Assembly (NCBI GenBank): GCA_038373885.1
Contig: JAWZYV010013152.1
Span: 682,001 to 746,000 of the forward strand
Origin: Cheiracanthium punctorium
Taxonomy: Eukaryota; Arthropoda; Arachnida; Araneae; Cheiracanthiidae
Reading direction: 5' to 3'
DNA: 64,000 nt
In this document: piece by piece, positions 1 to 11,936 of the stretch
Numbering within the stretch: the stretch's first letter is position 1
How the letters are laid out: each line of letters starts with the position of its first letter
Position numbers and translations under genes: made by a program
Notes under the pieces: generated by a model
Seen by the model: the letters and a program-made list of their open reading frames with translations, nothing else
Databases searched by the model: none
Told to the model about the DNA's origin: nothing

Positions 1-780
1 TTCTCCTCAGTAAGTAGAGAATTGCAGAGACTTATTATTTTCCGTGACATTTACTTTTTACACCATAAAAATTCCGTTTTAAAACCCTCATGCGCTACGA
101 AAATTGTATGTGTTGAAAATATACGACACCACTCTGTCGTAGCTTTCTCCTAATATTGGGCCAAATACTGGAATTTTTTAAGGCTTGCGGAATATCGGGC
201 ATATTAAAAATGCTTAGGTTCGAGTTTTTTCATCGTTCAAGATGCACTGGAAATACTTCTAGTGTAAACTAGTATTGAGTAAGTATTTCATACTAGTAAT
301 GACGAACGTTTCGCTCTCAGTATTTCTCAGTGTTAGTTTAATTCTAGTACTACTTTCATTGTAATAAATTTCCTAATACTGCTGCCAAATTGTAAATACT
401 TACGATGTCTACCCAACACTGATCAATTTTTTATGTTGATATCTTTATATTGAAGCAATACTAGGAATCACTATGAATTTGCAGATAATGTAGAAGGTTA
501 GAGCAAAAATTTCTCAAGATTCACTGGCCTCCAAAAGTTAATGTAAAACTAGTTTTCTGAGTGTAATTTTCAAATGAATAATTGAATTCAGAAACAGCAA
601 ATTTTTAGGAAATGTGCATTTTACAGTTATTTATTGAATGCAACATAGAAATTTACTTAAGCTGAAAGGAAATGTGATTTACAACAAGAAAAGCTATTTG
701 GATAGAAGTCTATTCTTGGATAAAACAGATTACATCGCAGTTTTATGTGGTAAAATGTGATAGAAACATAACAAAAATGA
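1..780. other. Anonymous AT-rich sequence
   Basis: I see no gene, RNA gene or clear repeat boundary in this stretch. Its last part (about 600-780) is probably the 3' untranslated end of the Tc1-type element described next, because the transposase C-terminus runs out of it on the minus strand. I could not identify the outer terminal inverted repeat. Confidence 0.4.
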
Positions 781-784
781 ATTG

Positions 785-1700
785 TAATAAAGAATGTGTC
801 CACCCCTAACTTGACTGCATTGGCGGCATCGATTCTTCTAACTGCCAATTAATTTGTCAGACACCGAAATAGGAATCGAAGGTCAGACATAGAGAAAGCC
901 TTTTTCTAGATAATCTGACGACCTTGCAGGAGGACTTAAAGCAACAACCTTTCTGTCAAGATAGTACCAAAGATGTTACATCAGTTACAGGTCTGGAGAT
1001 TGAGCTGGCTATTGTATTCGCTATAAACCAGGTCGTGCATTATCATCAATCAGTATGAAATCATTACAGATACAACCAGCACATGGGCGTACATATGGAT
1101 CAAAGATCTCTTCCTGATATCTCATAGCAGTCATAGTTCCTCCATGGAACACATGCAGGTCAGTGTAACCACCTAGTGAGATTCCTGTCCAAACCATGAT
1201 TCCTTCACTTCTGTAATTGTATCTTTCAACAGTGTAGGATTGATGGTATCTGGTGCGTTGTTCCCTCCAGATCAGCAGACGCCCTGAATCACTCTCCAGT
1301 ATGAATCTGGATTCTTCTCTGAAGAGTACAGAAGACTGTCACTGCCTCGTCCAGGAAACGTGCTCTCTTGCCCAATATAAGCACGCACTTCTCTGTCGTC
1401 CATTCAGAGGGACACATCCCTAGTAGCACAACTAATTCAGAACAAGTCCAAAAGACGTCTTTTGGACGCCTTTTTAACGTCTTCTGAACTAGTTGTGCTA
1501 CTAGGGCATACAGCCGGTCGCCTTACATATAGATTTGCATTGTGAAGACGTCTTCGGATCGTACTAGCGGATGTTCTTTTCCATATTGCTACAAAACAGC
1601 TGCGGCACACTAGTGCTTCTTTTCAAAGCCGAAAGAGCTAGAAAACGGTTTTCTGCAGGTGTTGTACTTCGTGATCAGCCTAGAACATGCCTTCTGGACA
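785..1700 (-). pseudogene. Tc1-type transposase relic, split by a MITE
   Basis: Decayed Tc1/mariner-superfamily transposase, a DDE enzyme that cuts and pastes its own element at TA sites. On the minus strand I read, in order, NANLYVRRPAV, then after the inserted MITE VPLNGRQRSA and YWAREH, then VFHGGTMTAMRYQEEIFDPY, DFILIDDNARPG (with the second catalytic Asp), PAQSPDL, HLWYYLDRKV and finally DKLIGS. These match the order of blocks in Tc1 transposases. The block after PAQSPDL carries stop codons, and the codon where the third acidic residue normally sits (SPDLNP-x-EHLW) reads TAA. Frameshifts, several stops and an 89 bp insertion at 1418-1506 show it is dead. The N-terminal DNA-binding domain is not recognisable beyond about 1700. 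Confidence 0.85.
1418..1506. mobile_element. 89 bp MITE inside the Tc1 relic
   Basis: Short palindromic insertion. The left end CCCTAGTAGCACAACTA is repeated in inverted form at the right end as TAGTTGTGCTACTAGGG with one mismatch, and similarity continues inward. A perfect 22 bp palindrome at 1446-1467 lies within it. CAT occurs on both sides (1415-1417 and 1507-1509), suggesting a 3 bp target duplication. Removing the insert rejoins the Tc1 reading RRPAV-C-VPLNGRQ, so it landed in the transposon later. Superfamily is undecided: 3 bp duplications fit PIF/Harbinger, but CAT is not the usual TWA target. Confidence 0.75.
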
Positions 1701-1929
1701 CAGAAACTTTGAATTGGCATTGATCCCAGATTCTCATTGGGCCAAACTGTTTGACACATTGGGATACCTAGCAACGTCAGCCTGTAGTAACCTCACTTCC
1801 ATCCATCCTACCGACCACTACTTTAACGAATCGGGCAAACAGCTTCTCCTAGACTTTGATGGACTTTATTGCCTCTTACCTACGAATCTCCCAACAGAAG
1901 TTGTAAATAAACAAAAGGTACACAGATAA
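1687..1929 (+). other. Unrecognised 80-codon ORF
   Basis: An 80-codon open frame in a patch of higher GC next to the Tc1 relic. I do not recognise the product. A segment at about 1790-1830, with the run CCGACCACTACT, resembles 17550-17580 (CCCGACCACTACTCAG), so it may belong to a dispersed repeat rather than to a host gene. No signal peptide, membrane segment or known motif is evident. Confidence 0.2.
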
Positions 1930-3237
1930 TTAAGGAAGCCTGATATTTACATATTTTTCTCTCGCTCATATATATCTGCTCTTTTCTATAAAATAAAAGT
2001 GGCAGCTATTGTTCATGGATAACTGTTTTAAAGTTAGCTATTATCATGTATATAAACTATAAATTTTATTGTTACTTCCATTATTTTACGGTGAGCTTCC
2101 AGAAAAGCTGTTATACCTTAGTTTTAATCTTGCCATTGTATTTACATGTACTGAACAGAAAAAAAAAAACTTGTATATATTTTACAATTTTAGGCAAAAA
2201 AACTAATGTAAGCAGGGAAACAAATCTATTTCCCTTAATAAACACTAGACTTTTCAATGAATAGGTAATAGTACAGGAAGCTTCCTATCTTTAGAAATCA
2301 CTTATGAATTACGATAAAGCTGGATTCTGAAATTTCGTAATCAAGAGTAACCCAAAAGTAACCTTAATGCTGATAATAATTATATTATTTTTCTTAGAGA
2401 AGTCCATTTTTTTATTAGCTTTACAATTTGTAGAGGACAAAATATTCATACACGATCATAAACAATTACAATGGGGAAATTTAAGAGTGGTGCAATTCAA
2501 CGATGACTGTAAAGCCATACCTTAATTTTAATAAAAGCGAATCAAGCAAACAATAAAACGCTGTCTTTACAAAAATCTTTATTTTCCGATATAGACAATA
2601 GAACAATGTCAGTTAAGAACCTAACCTAACATTCACACACTCAATGTAATCTTTGTAAAGGTTCTAGGTGCTTCTGTAAAACAGATATTTACGTTATGTT
2701 CAGCAATTTTAACACCGAATCTTGTATAATAACTTACTCTATAACAATTCTTACACTTCGCTATAGTCTATGCAAGAGTACAAACAGATGGGCGGACAGA
2801 TATACAAACCACTATTATCTTTTTCTATTTGTTGTGAGAGAAGCGATGTAAGTCTGAAGCAGATGAAACAAAATTGTTAAGAATTTTCCAAAGAGTTCAA
2901 GGACTATTTCGGTTACAACTCCAAATTTCTGTATATCTAAATTACCAACTTTGGTGTCATTTCTACAACTATCTCACAGCGTTGGACGAATACTACCAAG
3001 CTCTCCGATTAGCATGCGTCACTTGTTCTCATAAACCACTGAACTCCTGAAGTCTTCAGTTTAGAAATCGCATCAAAGTCGTATGGATTAATATTATTTA
3101 TTTTCAACATTTATTATTTGGGCTTTTTTTTCAACCTCCGATTGACAATAAAACATGAGACAAGTGTAAAGATTAAAAATAATTTACTAACGAGAGTTAG
3201 GGAATATGTAGTTAGCTTTCGCCATACATTCCCTTGG
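1930..3237. other. Anonymous AT-rich sequence
   Basis: Nothing supportable. The stretch holds A/T runs, short frames and a little simple sequence, with no terminal repeats or RNA-gene motifs that I can see. Confidence 0.4.
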
Positions 3238-3455
3238 GCCCCGACGTGATCGAGCGGATAAGACACTGAACATAGTAGATGGCTGAAGCGTTAAGGTCAA
3301 GGCTTCTGGATCACCGTGCAGCTGCCGATGCAGCGATATGGAGTTTTGGGTGGTTTTCTCCAGATTTAACGTAAGTATGTGTTACAGCCCCTTAAACGTC
3401 CTCCGCTAAAAGCAAGCCTTCTAGGTAGATACTCCTCACGTAAATTTGTCATAAC
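3238..3455 (+). repeat. tRNA-derived SINE, family A (copy 1)
   Basis: One of four same-strand copies in the window (others at about 25609, 48371 and 57226). The 5' head resembles a Leu/Ser-type tRNA: GTGATCGAGCGGATAAGACA gives an A-box-like segment and AAGGCTTCTGGATCACC a decayed B box. The body carries the family signature GGTTTTCTCCAGAT followed by T(G/T)TAACGT, then GTCCTC-GC and a pyrimidine-rich tail. Such elements are transcribed by RNA polymerase III and moved by a LINE partner. This copy is well diverged and surely inactive. Confidence 0.7.
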
Positions 3456-5150
3456 ACATAATCGCTATGAAGATTTAGGAGTTTGTGACGTTAGTAGACA
3501 AGATTCCTGATACGCTCTTCGAAAATGTGACCGCCATCGTTCAGCTCATGGACCTGAACGCCATTCCACAAATCTTTAGTATTCTGGAAGCTTTAGCCTT
3601 GTACTCAGTGTTTCAGTGCAGGACAGAGGAAAAAATCCCTCTTTGCTAATTCAGTGAGCGATAAAAAACACAAAGAAATTTCAGAACGACGGCGATCTTA
3701 GTTACTCGTTGGCTTTTCTATGTCATTTACTTAGCGTCAAGTGATTTCTATATGATCTCTAAACTAATGAATTGGCTACGTTGCCCAAGCAAAGAAATTC
3801 GAAACTTTTAGATCAATGAAGATTTGTGAAACTAGTATTTTCAGGCCTATGGCTACATCACGGCTGGTAACGTTTGTCCTTAAGTCGTCGCTTACCGGTG
3901 TGACAAACATCTGAATCGGCATGAAGATTAATTCGACAACTAACTCTCTATATATATCTAACTACCGATACCTAACTTTCGATAATAAAATCTATTTTTT
4001 TTTTTTTTGTATTCTGTACAATTTTGAGTTAATTTGTGATTTTTAGTAATCTATTTCTTTAGTTATCTTTTGAGTTTAACATAAAGTTTCTTCTTGATAT
4101 TCAAACAGTCTGAGACTTTTTTTAAAATCTAGTTATTTATTCCATTTACTGTATTTGTGGAGGTACTTTTTCGAAGATTATTTGATTTAAAATATTTTAT
4201 TTAAATGAACTAAAACTATTATGACTTAGAAAAAGCCGTTATTATAATAATCGTTTTGCACCATTAAAATTTAATTAATAGAACTTGAGTAGTCTAATAT
4301 CGTTTTTTTTTCCTGTCTTTAAGCTATAATTCTTTGTTCCTCTTTCATTTCTGTAAAAATTTACTTCACGTCCATGGAGCAAAGTAATTACCCAATGCTA
4401 TTAATTCTTTTTCTAAAACTTTTGCGTTTATAACCAGACAAAGCATAATTAGTAATTACACAATATGTTAGACGATGCAGTTTTACCAAAAATTTTGTTC
4501 GATATCGAATTATTAAAAGCATTAAGAAATATTATTTCAGATTTCAAGGTCAGCATTCATAGTTAGCTATTAATTAAATTGCAGAGTAAAATAGTTTATT
4601 AGTTGGTGAAAAATAAAAGCTAACATCCTGCACTTAATTAGAAATCATACTATAAAAGCAAAATAACATTTTCATGATAAGTCTTCGAAAACTGATGCTA
4701 AAATACGGTTATTCTTAGATTACATGAAAGTATTTACAAAAACAAGATTTAACAGAGATACATTAGAGAATTTAGACAAGAACCTAAGATGTTTACTTAC
4801 GATTGAAAAATACTGACTCTGAGAGTGCAGATGAAAATATAAATGAAGTATCTGAAGACATGAAGGAATTGCAAATATATAACGAACATGTTATGTTATT
4901 CAACAATAAACATTTTTAAATTCAAAAAAGTGTGATTCTTGAAAGTAAGTAACTGTAATCCTATATTTTCTCTCATTTGAAGCTATCATTTATGCACTCG
5001 GCGGATAACGTGCATCTATAAATTTTATGTTTATTTTTATTTTATTTTAATTTAATTTTTAGTCATTGCAGTACTGTTTGATCTGCACAAAAATATTACA
5101 TTCTGTTATTCAAAGAAAAGAAAGAGGGCTGATATTTTATTGATTACTAG
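3456..5150. other. Anonymous AT-rich sequence
   Basis: No gene or bounded element seen. There are T-rich runs (around 3998-4008 and 4302-4312) and very AT-rich stretches between 4150 and 4950. Confidence 0.4.
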
Positions 5151-6340
5151 CTGCGTGCCCGTTCTTCGCACGGTAGGAAACGAAAAATTTCCTCACATGT
5201 GTAATTCGAATTAATTCCAGTGATGTGGAATCTAGAAAAAGCAAAATGATTTCACTCTTGACTTAAAATTTGCGTCATATATGTAATAAACTGAGATCAT
5301 TGCAATATAATGACACACACACACACACAAAAAAAAAAAAAAAACTATGTCAGCGTCATTCGGTATCAAAAAAGTTAAAATGTACCGTTTGCAGTGAACT
5401 TCTCACTTTCAAAATGTCTCATTTCCTCAGACATGCTGTCTTTTAGGTTCACGTTTTAGCGTTAAATACCTCAGACACTACATGAAATGGACATTTTTTT
5501 AATTTTAAAAATACGTCACCCTCTCTTGCAACCCTTTACAAAAAGAAAAGAGATCAGAGATAAGACTGCGCTATTTATAAAGGCTTTAAAATTGTTTTTC
5601 TAGATTATGCAGTTTAATTTTTCTTCTCACAAATAAATCCAGTATTTATAAAAGGAAATCGAGCCAAGCAAAGAAATCGTCTGCTCGCGGGACCTGTTTT
5701 TATTTATTTTTTTCAACTGGCAATTTTAATCATTGTTACTGTATCCATGACAACCAAACTGCAAGATATCAAACCGAAAATTATAAGAGGTGCTAGTGAA
5801 ATGAAAATCCTTCTTTACTTAAAAATTCGTAAAAATTCTCCTAATTTATATTTTCCCTCCGTTCTTCTTTTAAAAGTGGGCGAATTGTGTGCTCCGTCTT
5901 TTGCCCAAATATAAAAAAGTTATGACAGATAGAATTCAAGATGCAGCAGTTTTAAAAATATTTTACGAAAGTCAGCGTCAAATTTAATTTTATTTGAAAA
6001 ATTCCCAAAAATCTGCAAATTATGTTACACAGTCCGAACAAACAGTTTTTAAAAGAACATTTTCTCTATTCGATGATGTAACTATCGTTTTCTTGCGAGT
6101 ACAATTACCGGCGTTATTATGTATTACGCAAGAAAAATCGCTAAAAATCGGACAAAACATAAAATAAAACATTTTCTAATTCGAATTTCGAAAAAATCGC
6201 TTCGAGGTGTGTCGAGACCCGTCTTGGAGAATTTCCGTACAAAATTTCGTAGGTCTACGATCACCCGTTTCGGAGCTACGCGAGACACAGACCGACAGAC
6301 AGACAAACGGACAGTTTACACACTGTTTTATTTATATAGA
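5146..6340 (+). repeat. Dispersed repeat with ACTAGCTGCGTGCCCG head
   Basis: The start resembles a widespread arthropod repeat head: ACTAGCTGCGTGCCCG, then TTCTTCGCACGG, which can fold (CGTGC 5154-5158 with GCACG 5168-5172). The end at 6230-6340 has the matching tail: CGTTTCGGAGCTACGCGAGA, then an imperfect run of CAGAC/GACAGA units and TTTATTTATATAGA. An open frame of 81 codons over the tail is a by-product of the repeat, with no known domain. Similar heads or bodies occur at 30310 and 23860-23900. I am unsure of the class (SINE/LINE-like or other). A (CA)n-A(n) microsatellite lies inside at 5312-5344. Confidence 0.5.
5312..5344. repeat. (AC)n followed by poly(A)
   Basis: Simple sequence: about nine AC units running directly into roughly seventeen A residues. 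Confidence 0.9.
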
Positions 6341-6507
6341 AGATGCGTCATCGCGGCAACTTAGCGGTACGGAACGGACAGTATGAATCGAGCGTTATTT
6401 AACAATAAAGGGCGCGCTTGAATGGTACATATTTTTAGATTTTTACCGTTTATCCGCCCCCCTCTCAAAATAGATTTCCCTTGACGATTGAGGGGGCACT
6501 TTTGCGG
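6341..6507 (+). mobile_element. Half copy of the TA-flanked element seen at 24039-24463
   Basis: This segment matches the reverse complement of about 24039-24240. Shared landmarks are ACGGAACGGACAGTATGAATC, split here as GGAACGGACAG and TATGAATC, then TATCCGCCCCC, then the terminal GGGGGCACTTTTGCGG followed by TA. Only the half with one terminal repeat is present. The other end is cut off exactly where the ACTAGCTG-type repeat ends, so one of the two was truncated at the junction. Confidence 0.65.
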
Positions 6508-6529
6508 TATTTGACAATATTACGAAAAT

Positions 6530-7290
6530 ATGCAAAGACTAATTCAAAGTGTAGATTTTGTCTTTAGTTTTCACCATTACTTTCGCTTTATCAAAATTTT
6601 TTATGCGTAACTATCAAGAGAAAACAAAGTGGACATAATTCTCCCCCCCCCCCTCTCATGGTCACGGATACCCCATTTTTGCGATTTTGTAGTTTTAATG
6701 AGCTTAATTCTGACCAAACCTTAAATTAGGATCAAGTATAGACTACGTTAATAAAATTTTAACCAGACGTACCTTAAAGGATAAAATTATCCTCTAATTA
6801 CAATACAAGATTTTTCCTATTACGAAAATATCTCAATGTTCACAAAGTTGTAAAGTGTAGACTATCTCTCCAGATCAACCATACAAATCAAAATATAATT
6901 GAACTTTATTATGATAACACCTAATCTTTTCAAGATGAATTACTTCTCAAAAGAAGACATTCGTAATATTTTTTTAGGATATTATGGATATTATGATACT
7001 TAAAGAATGACTAATAAGGTATTTTGCATGCAATAAATTAAATATAAAACGTATAAAGGAGATATATTACATGAATGTGAAAACTGAATCTACCGAAAGT
7101 TCAAACATGATAACTTTAAAATAAATTTTCTCTCGAACTCGATGTTTACTATACATAAGCTGAACAATTTTTCAAGAAATACTCTGTTTATCGGGTGGAT
7201 ATTAAAGAAATGAGAGCACTGTACTGGGGTCTGACTCCGTAATTTACGATTGAAATTTAGAAGGAGGGCCGCTCTCGGGTATGCTTGTAG
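6530..7290 (+). repeat. Diverged direct repeat, unit 1
   Basis: Collinear with 9480-10260. Landmarks in the same order are TAATAAAATTTTAA, the CTTTAAAGG or CTTAAAGG block, TTTTCCTATTACGAAAA, CACAAAGTTG, CTCTCCAGA, GTATTTTGCATGCAATA, TTAAATATAAAA, and GGAGGG followed by GCTCTCG and TGCTTG. A third, shorter match is at about 10600-10830. No coding capacity is apparent. Confidence 0.7.
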
Positions 7291-8023
7291 CGGGTATGAA
7301 TTTCAGAATAAAAATAAATAAATAAATAAAAGTTTGAAAGCTTATGCTAAATAATGAGAAAATGCCGGGGTCAGAGGAATTAAAACCAAATATTCTCCCT
7401 CACACGCTTTTAGTAGAAACGAGCCAGAATTGAAGTTACATCTTCGCTGAATGTATACCGATGCCTCTGCATTAGAACATATAAATGAACTGTGTTGAAT
7501 CTGATGTTTGAATTCCCATTTTTCTACTAATCCCTTTTTTAAGTAAATAAAATCTTTTACTTAATTTAGAATGATAATTGATGATATTGAGAAATAAATT
7601 ACTTCGCTGTGGGTCTTCTATTTTCTTTAAGAGAGTGGAACTTTTTCCGCCCAACTCTCGTACATTAATTTGGATCACCAAAGTGTGTTTACATTACTCG
7701 CGAGCTATTTGTTAAAATGCAGTTGAAATTTTTTACCGCCTTAAAAATTAATTTCTGCCATTTTTAGAGCTTTGTCAAATACGAATGATTTTATAAATAA
7801 GTAGCTCCGATTTCGTTCGTCTGAGAAAATGCTTAAGTTAAAAGTAAATTTCTATGTTGAGTTTCGATTAATAACTGTCACTAGTATTTTCAACCCAGTT
7901 TGCACGTATTGTGCTTCGAGGGGAATCCAAAGTACGATGAAAAAGATGCATTCCCATTATTAATTTCAATATTTACTTAATCTTGGATTAATCTTAAAAT
8001 CAAGAAATTTAAAAAAAGTTATA
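7291..8023. other. Anonymous AT-rich sequence
   Basis: No gene seen. A 69-codon minus-strand frame at 7472-7681 has no recognisable features. Short AAATA repeats occur near 7310-7330. Confidence 0.4.
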
Positions 8024-9310
8024 CAGTGGAACCTGCTAAAGTGACCACCTTGGTAAAGAGACTACCTGTCTAAAGTGAACACTTTTATGAAATTTCACTG
8101 TAACTCATAAAAAATGTATGGGGGAAAATATCCTGTAAAGTGACCTCCAGCGAAAAGTGTATAGTGACCAGATAATCTGCCAAATTTAAGTTTTTTAACC
8201 TGTCAAATGCGACCACTTTCCACTTTCCACTATAAACTGCCTCTTAAATATAAAACACATTCAGATAATATAGAATGCTATATCCCTTTGCAGCTATTTA
8301 ACACAAGATTTGATCTCAACACTGATTCTCTCTTCTGTAACACTTGTTCTCAATAGATGAATAAATAAAACAAAAAAAAATAGATAAATAAATTAAAGAG
8401 GAAAACTTATTTAAGTCTAGATTCTTTTATATTTATGTTGATGCTAAAATTGATTCAGCGTATTTTCCGGTAAGAGGTGTGTGGGATGCAGCTAATCACA
8501 TATTTACAATTACTTTTGATGAAGTTAATCATACATTTATGAGTACTTCTGATTTCCCTTTACCTATTCTAAATGTAATACTCTTGTCATTTTAAATCTC
8601 TCATCTGTCAATAATGCTATTTAACTGTTTCTTAATTTACTTTGGTTTTAGCCTTTATAATGCATTTTGCTGCCGTCTGTAGTCTGTGAATATATTTAAT
8701 TTTCTTCCTTTCCCTGTGGCGAGTCACATTTAAATTTTGCCAAACGGGTATAAAGCCTAACATCTCTTTTCATTTTTTCAACCTGGCGATTTATTTGGCG
8801 ACCGACCTTTTTAGAACTTTGCTGTTACAGCACAGTGTGTTATCTAAACAATGTGTTCTTGATGTACACTAGTAAAAATTGTACAATGAACTATATTTGT
8901 GCAAACATGCAAACAACCCAAACCTTCAAACTGTACTTTAGTAATATGTCAAGCTGCAAAATGGAAATTTATATTTTTTATTCATATTTATTATTTTTTA
9001 TTATTTATTGTGACCAAGAAGCATTAAAATACATATTGAAACGTAAGTATAAAGAAGTCGCACACAATTTGTATGCAATGTGCATTTTAATGTTTCAGTA
9101 TTTTACTCCCTAGATTCCTCTTTTTTGTTCATGGATATTTATTGATCTTGAGATCTTGTTATAAATAAACTGTAGAGTATTTGTGCAAGTGTAATTTGAA
9201 TTTTAAGCATAAACAAATTTATTAAAGTGCTACCTTTGTAAGGTGACCACCTGTATAAGGTGGCCAGTTTTGTCGTTCCCGAGGGTGGTCATATTAGGCA
9301 GGTTCCACTG
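8024..9310. mobile_element. Non-autonomous Tigger/pogo-like element, 1.29 kb
   Basis: Ends are CAGTGGAACCTGC at 8024 and its exact inverse GCAGGTTCCACTG ending at 9310, each flanked by TA (8022-8023 and 9311-9312), the target duplication of Tc1/mariner/pogo elements. CAGTGGAACCT ends are typical of pogo/Tigger relatives in arthropods. Inside each end are short repeats built on AAAGTGACCACCT and AAGGTGACCACCTGT. No transposase domain is recognisable: the only open frame (8835-9113, 92 codons) is low-complexity. It is most likely a non-autonomous derivative moved in trans. Confidence 0.85.
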
Positions 9311-9479
9311 TACATAAAATTGTACATTGATATTCCGAAAATCAGTATATTATAACATTTTAAAAATATATGCATATTTCAACAGTACTGAGCGTCTTGT
9401 ATTTTCGGTGTAAAAGCAGATTCAATATAAAATTTTACGAAACATGTGTAGTGAAAGGAATATTCATCTGATTACGTCC

Positions 9480-10260
9480 TAACACTTATGAACACTTATT
9501 AAAAGATGAAATGCGGAAGTTTAAGAGAATACAATGTGGTCATATTCCCCTTATTGATAATTACATTACCCAGTTTTTTCTATTCTGTAGTCTTAATGCT
9601 GGTAATTATGACCAGTCCCTTAAATTATTGAAGAAGAAGACTATTTAATAAAATTTTAAATAGGTGTTCTTTAAAGGTTACAGTTACCTTGTATTTTATT
9701 AAAACAATTATTTTCCTATTACGAAAAAATGTAAATAGCCACAAAGTTGAAAAATATTCATAACCTCTCCAGACCTACCGAGAAAAAAAAGCAAATTGCA
9801 ATTTAATTTTAACATCTTTATCAGGAAGCAGTTATTCTTTTTCTTAATAAAACTACCTTTTAAAATAAAGATTTTCTTTACTGAGATATTCTCTTGCAGC
9901 TTTGCTATAACCACTAACAAACAGACTGGATAATATGAAATTTTAAACGCAGACCAATTAAGTATTTTGCATGCAATATATTAAATGTTAAATATAAAAA
10001 AGGACTAAATTATTTAATGTGAATCGGGAAATTAAACCAACCAGACGCTCAACACACATTTTTATAATAATACATTTTTATATTTTGCGGTTCAATGTAT
10101 CAAGCATCCTGGTACAGTTGTTTATCAAGAAACTCTGACTTAATCAGGTAGATTTTACAGAGATGATAGTTGATCAACGTGATCCAAGCTCGTGTACGAG
10201 TTTTTAAATCACTACAAGGCTTGAGGAGGGAAGCTCTCGAGTCTGCTTGCTCGGCTTTTG
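9480..10260 (+). repeat. Diverged direct repeat, unit 2
   Basis: Same order of landmarks as 6530-7290: TTTTCCTATTACGAAAAA, CACAAAGTTGAAAA, CCTCTCCAGACC, GTATTTTGCATGCAATA and GGAGGGAAGCTCTCGAGTC. Identity falls off between these blocks, so the duplication looks old. The Tigger-like element lies between the units but is not part of either. Confidence 0.7.
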
Positions 10261-10599
10261 ATGAAAAAGCTAAAGTTTTAGAAGGTCTTTTAGATATTTT
10301 AGGAGAAACGAAATGAATGAAAATCTTGCTACCCGATAGTAAATTGCAAGAAAACCTAATTTTCTTCTTTCATAGTAACTGATAACTACGATTTTTGCCA
10401 GTTTCCACAGTTTTATTATCCCTTCTCATTAACTGTATAGAAATTTTATTCTGCCTCTGAATAACTGCAGCTGAATAGTTTCTCAAGTTTTCGTTAAGAA
10501 ATCAGTAGAGGAGATACTCTCATATAATTACTTTTCTGACCTTATGCCATATAAAAGTTCAACAACTTTTTCATAGAAGCAGCTACTCATTTCTAAATA

Positions 10600-10830
10600 A
10601 ATAAATAATCTTACTGTCTTGAGACATTCTTAGTTTTAAAAGCAGAGCAATGAAGTATTTTACATGCAGTAAATCAAAAATAAAAATGACTTATATGATA
10701 TGAATTAAGAAATAATCCGCACCGCAAATTCATTTTTTTTAAAATGAAAATTTATTGTGTTCTGTGTGATGCTGAATTAATGGAAGTCTGCTCTTTCATG
10801 TAATTCTAACTTATTTAGGATGATCTATGC
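10600..10830 (+). repeat. Diverged direct repeat, partial unit 3
   Basis: A shorter match to the two units above: GTATTTTACATGCAGTAAAT, then AAAAATAAAAATGACTTATA, then GTCTGCTC. The first half of the unit is weak or missing. It is close downstream of unit 2, which suggests a decayed tandem array. Confidence 0.45.
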
Positions 10831-10999
10831 CCCGAAAAGGCTCACCGGAGAAGCAAGCAGTTTTATTAGTCCAGCCGCAATCTTCAGGTTGTTGATATCG
10901 CTGACTGAATAGCGTGTGTCCTAGATTGAATAGCGTATATTTGGCTATTAAGCAGTTTTGTTTTCAGTTTTAAGCTTCTCTCACGTATCTGTTTGCATT

Positions 11000-11255
11000 T
11001 TGGAGAACCCCTTAGGTCAGACTCTTTCTGTTTCAAGCTGAGGAGGATCAGGTCCATTACTCCCTTACCCACCGTTTTCTAGGGAAGCCCACCCCTGCCT
11101 ATCTTTTCACTGTTCGGTAATTTGGTGGCCATGAATTTGATTTGGAGGGCTAGGGAAAAGGATTGTATTAACCGTTGAATATCATCTTAAGGGCTGCGTT
11201 GGTGAAAGTTTCTATCACAAGAATAATTATGTCAAGTTGGGAGAGGGGGGGGAGA
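11000..11255 (-). repeat. Left arm of a 1.2 kb inverted repeat
   Basis: Read on the minus strand this arm matches 11937-12165 on the plus strand. Shared blocks in order are CAAATCTCCCC, a TTCTT run, the CTTTC block, AAATC followed by TTCATGGC, AAATTACCGAA and CCCTAGAAAACGGTGGGT. The last is 18 identical bases. Arms are roughly 200-250 bp and perhaps 70 percent identical by eye. No target duplication could be fixed, so this may be an old fold-back element or two inverted copies of one repeat. Confidence 0.6.
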
Positions 11256-11936
11256 TTTGAGGGGATATCCCTCTTTAAATTAAAATAAAAGCAATAAAAA
11301 TGTTCGGTTTTCTGTATTTTTTAAGTTTTTTAATTATTTTCTAAATATTCCAGCTTCTAATACACCCCTTTTTTCTCACTCAATCACCCGGAATAATAAA
11401 AAATATACAGCTACAATTTTGGCTAAAAGCGGGTGAGGGGGACCAGGCCCCGAATTCCTTGCAATAAAGTTTGGAAGATTCACTGTACAACGTTGCCGTT
11501 CTGAATAGCACACATGTTTCGTGTTTTGCACACTAAATATCCTATTTTGACACATTTCATTTTCGCGAAAGGATTATTTTAACATTTAAATTTGAAATAA
11601 TAATACAAGGTTGTGCAGTGCAACATGTCGCTTAATACGCACTTTTTGGGCTTACATCTGAACCTTTCTATTTCTTAACTTAAGTGTTAAAATAATCGTG
11701 TCTTGCAAATAAACTTTAAAACGTGTCAAAACAGGCGATACTGTATAAAACATGAAGCGTGGGAATTATTCATCGAGGCAAACTTGTACAGTGAATCTTC
11801 CATGTTTTCTTATAAGGGATTTGGAACATGGTACCCCCCCCCCCTTTTTCAACTAAAATTATTCCTATCTATTTTTATGATTCGTGGTGTTTGGATGAGA
11901 AAAAGTGGGTGAAACTGATTTAAGTGGGTAAATCCA
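11256..11936. other. Spacer of the inverted repeat
   Basis: AT-rich spacer with C-runs near 11833. A 69-codon plus-strand frame (11703-11912) is unrecognised. The right part (about 11870-11930) may still pair weakly with the left arm. Confidence 0.35.

Noticed and set aside
6119..6364. 81-codon plus-strand ORF with a DTDRQTDKRT run
   Set aside because: It covers the CAGAC/GACAGA-rich tail of a dispersed repeat; the peptide is a by-product of that simple sequence.
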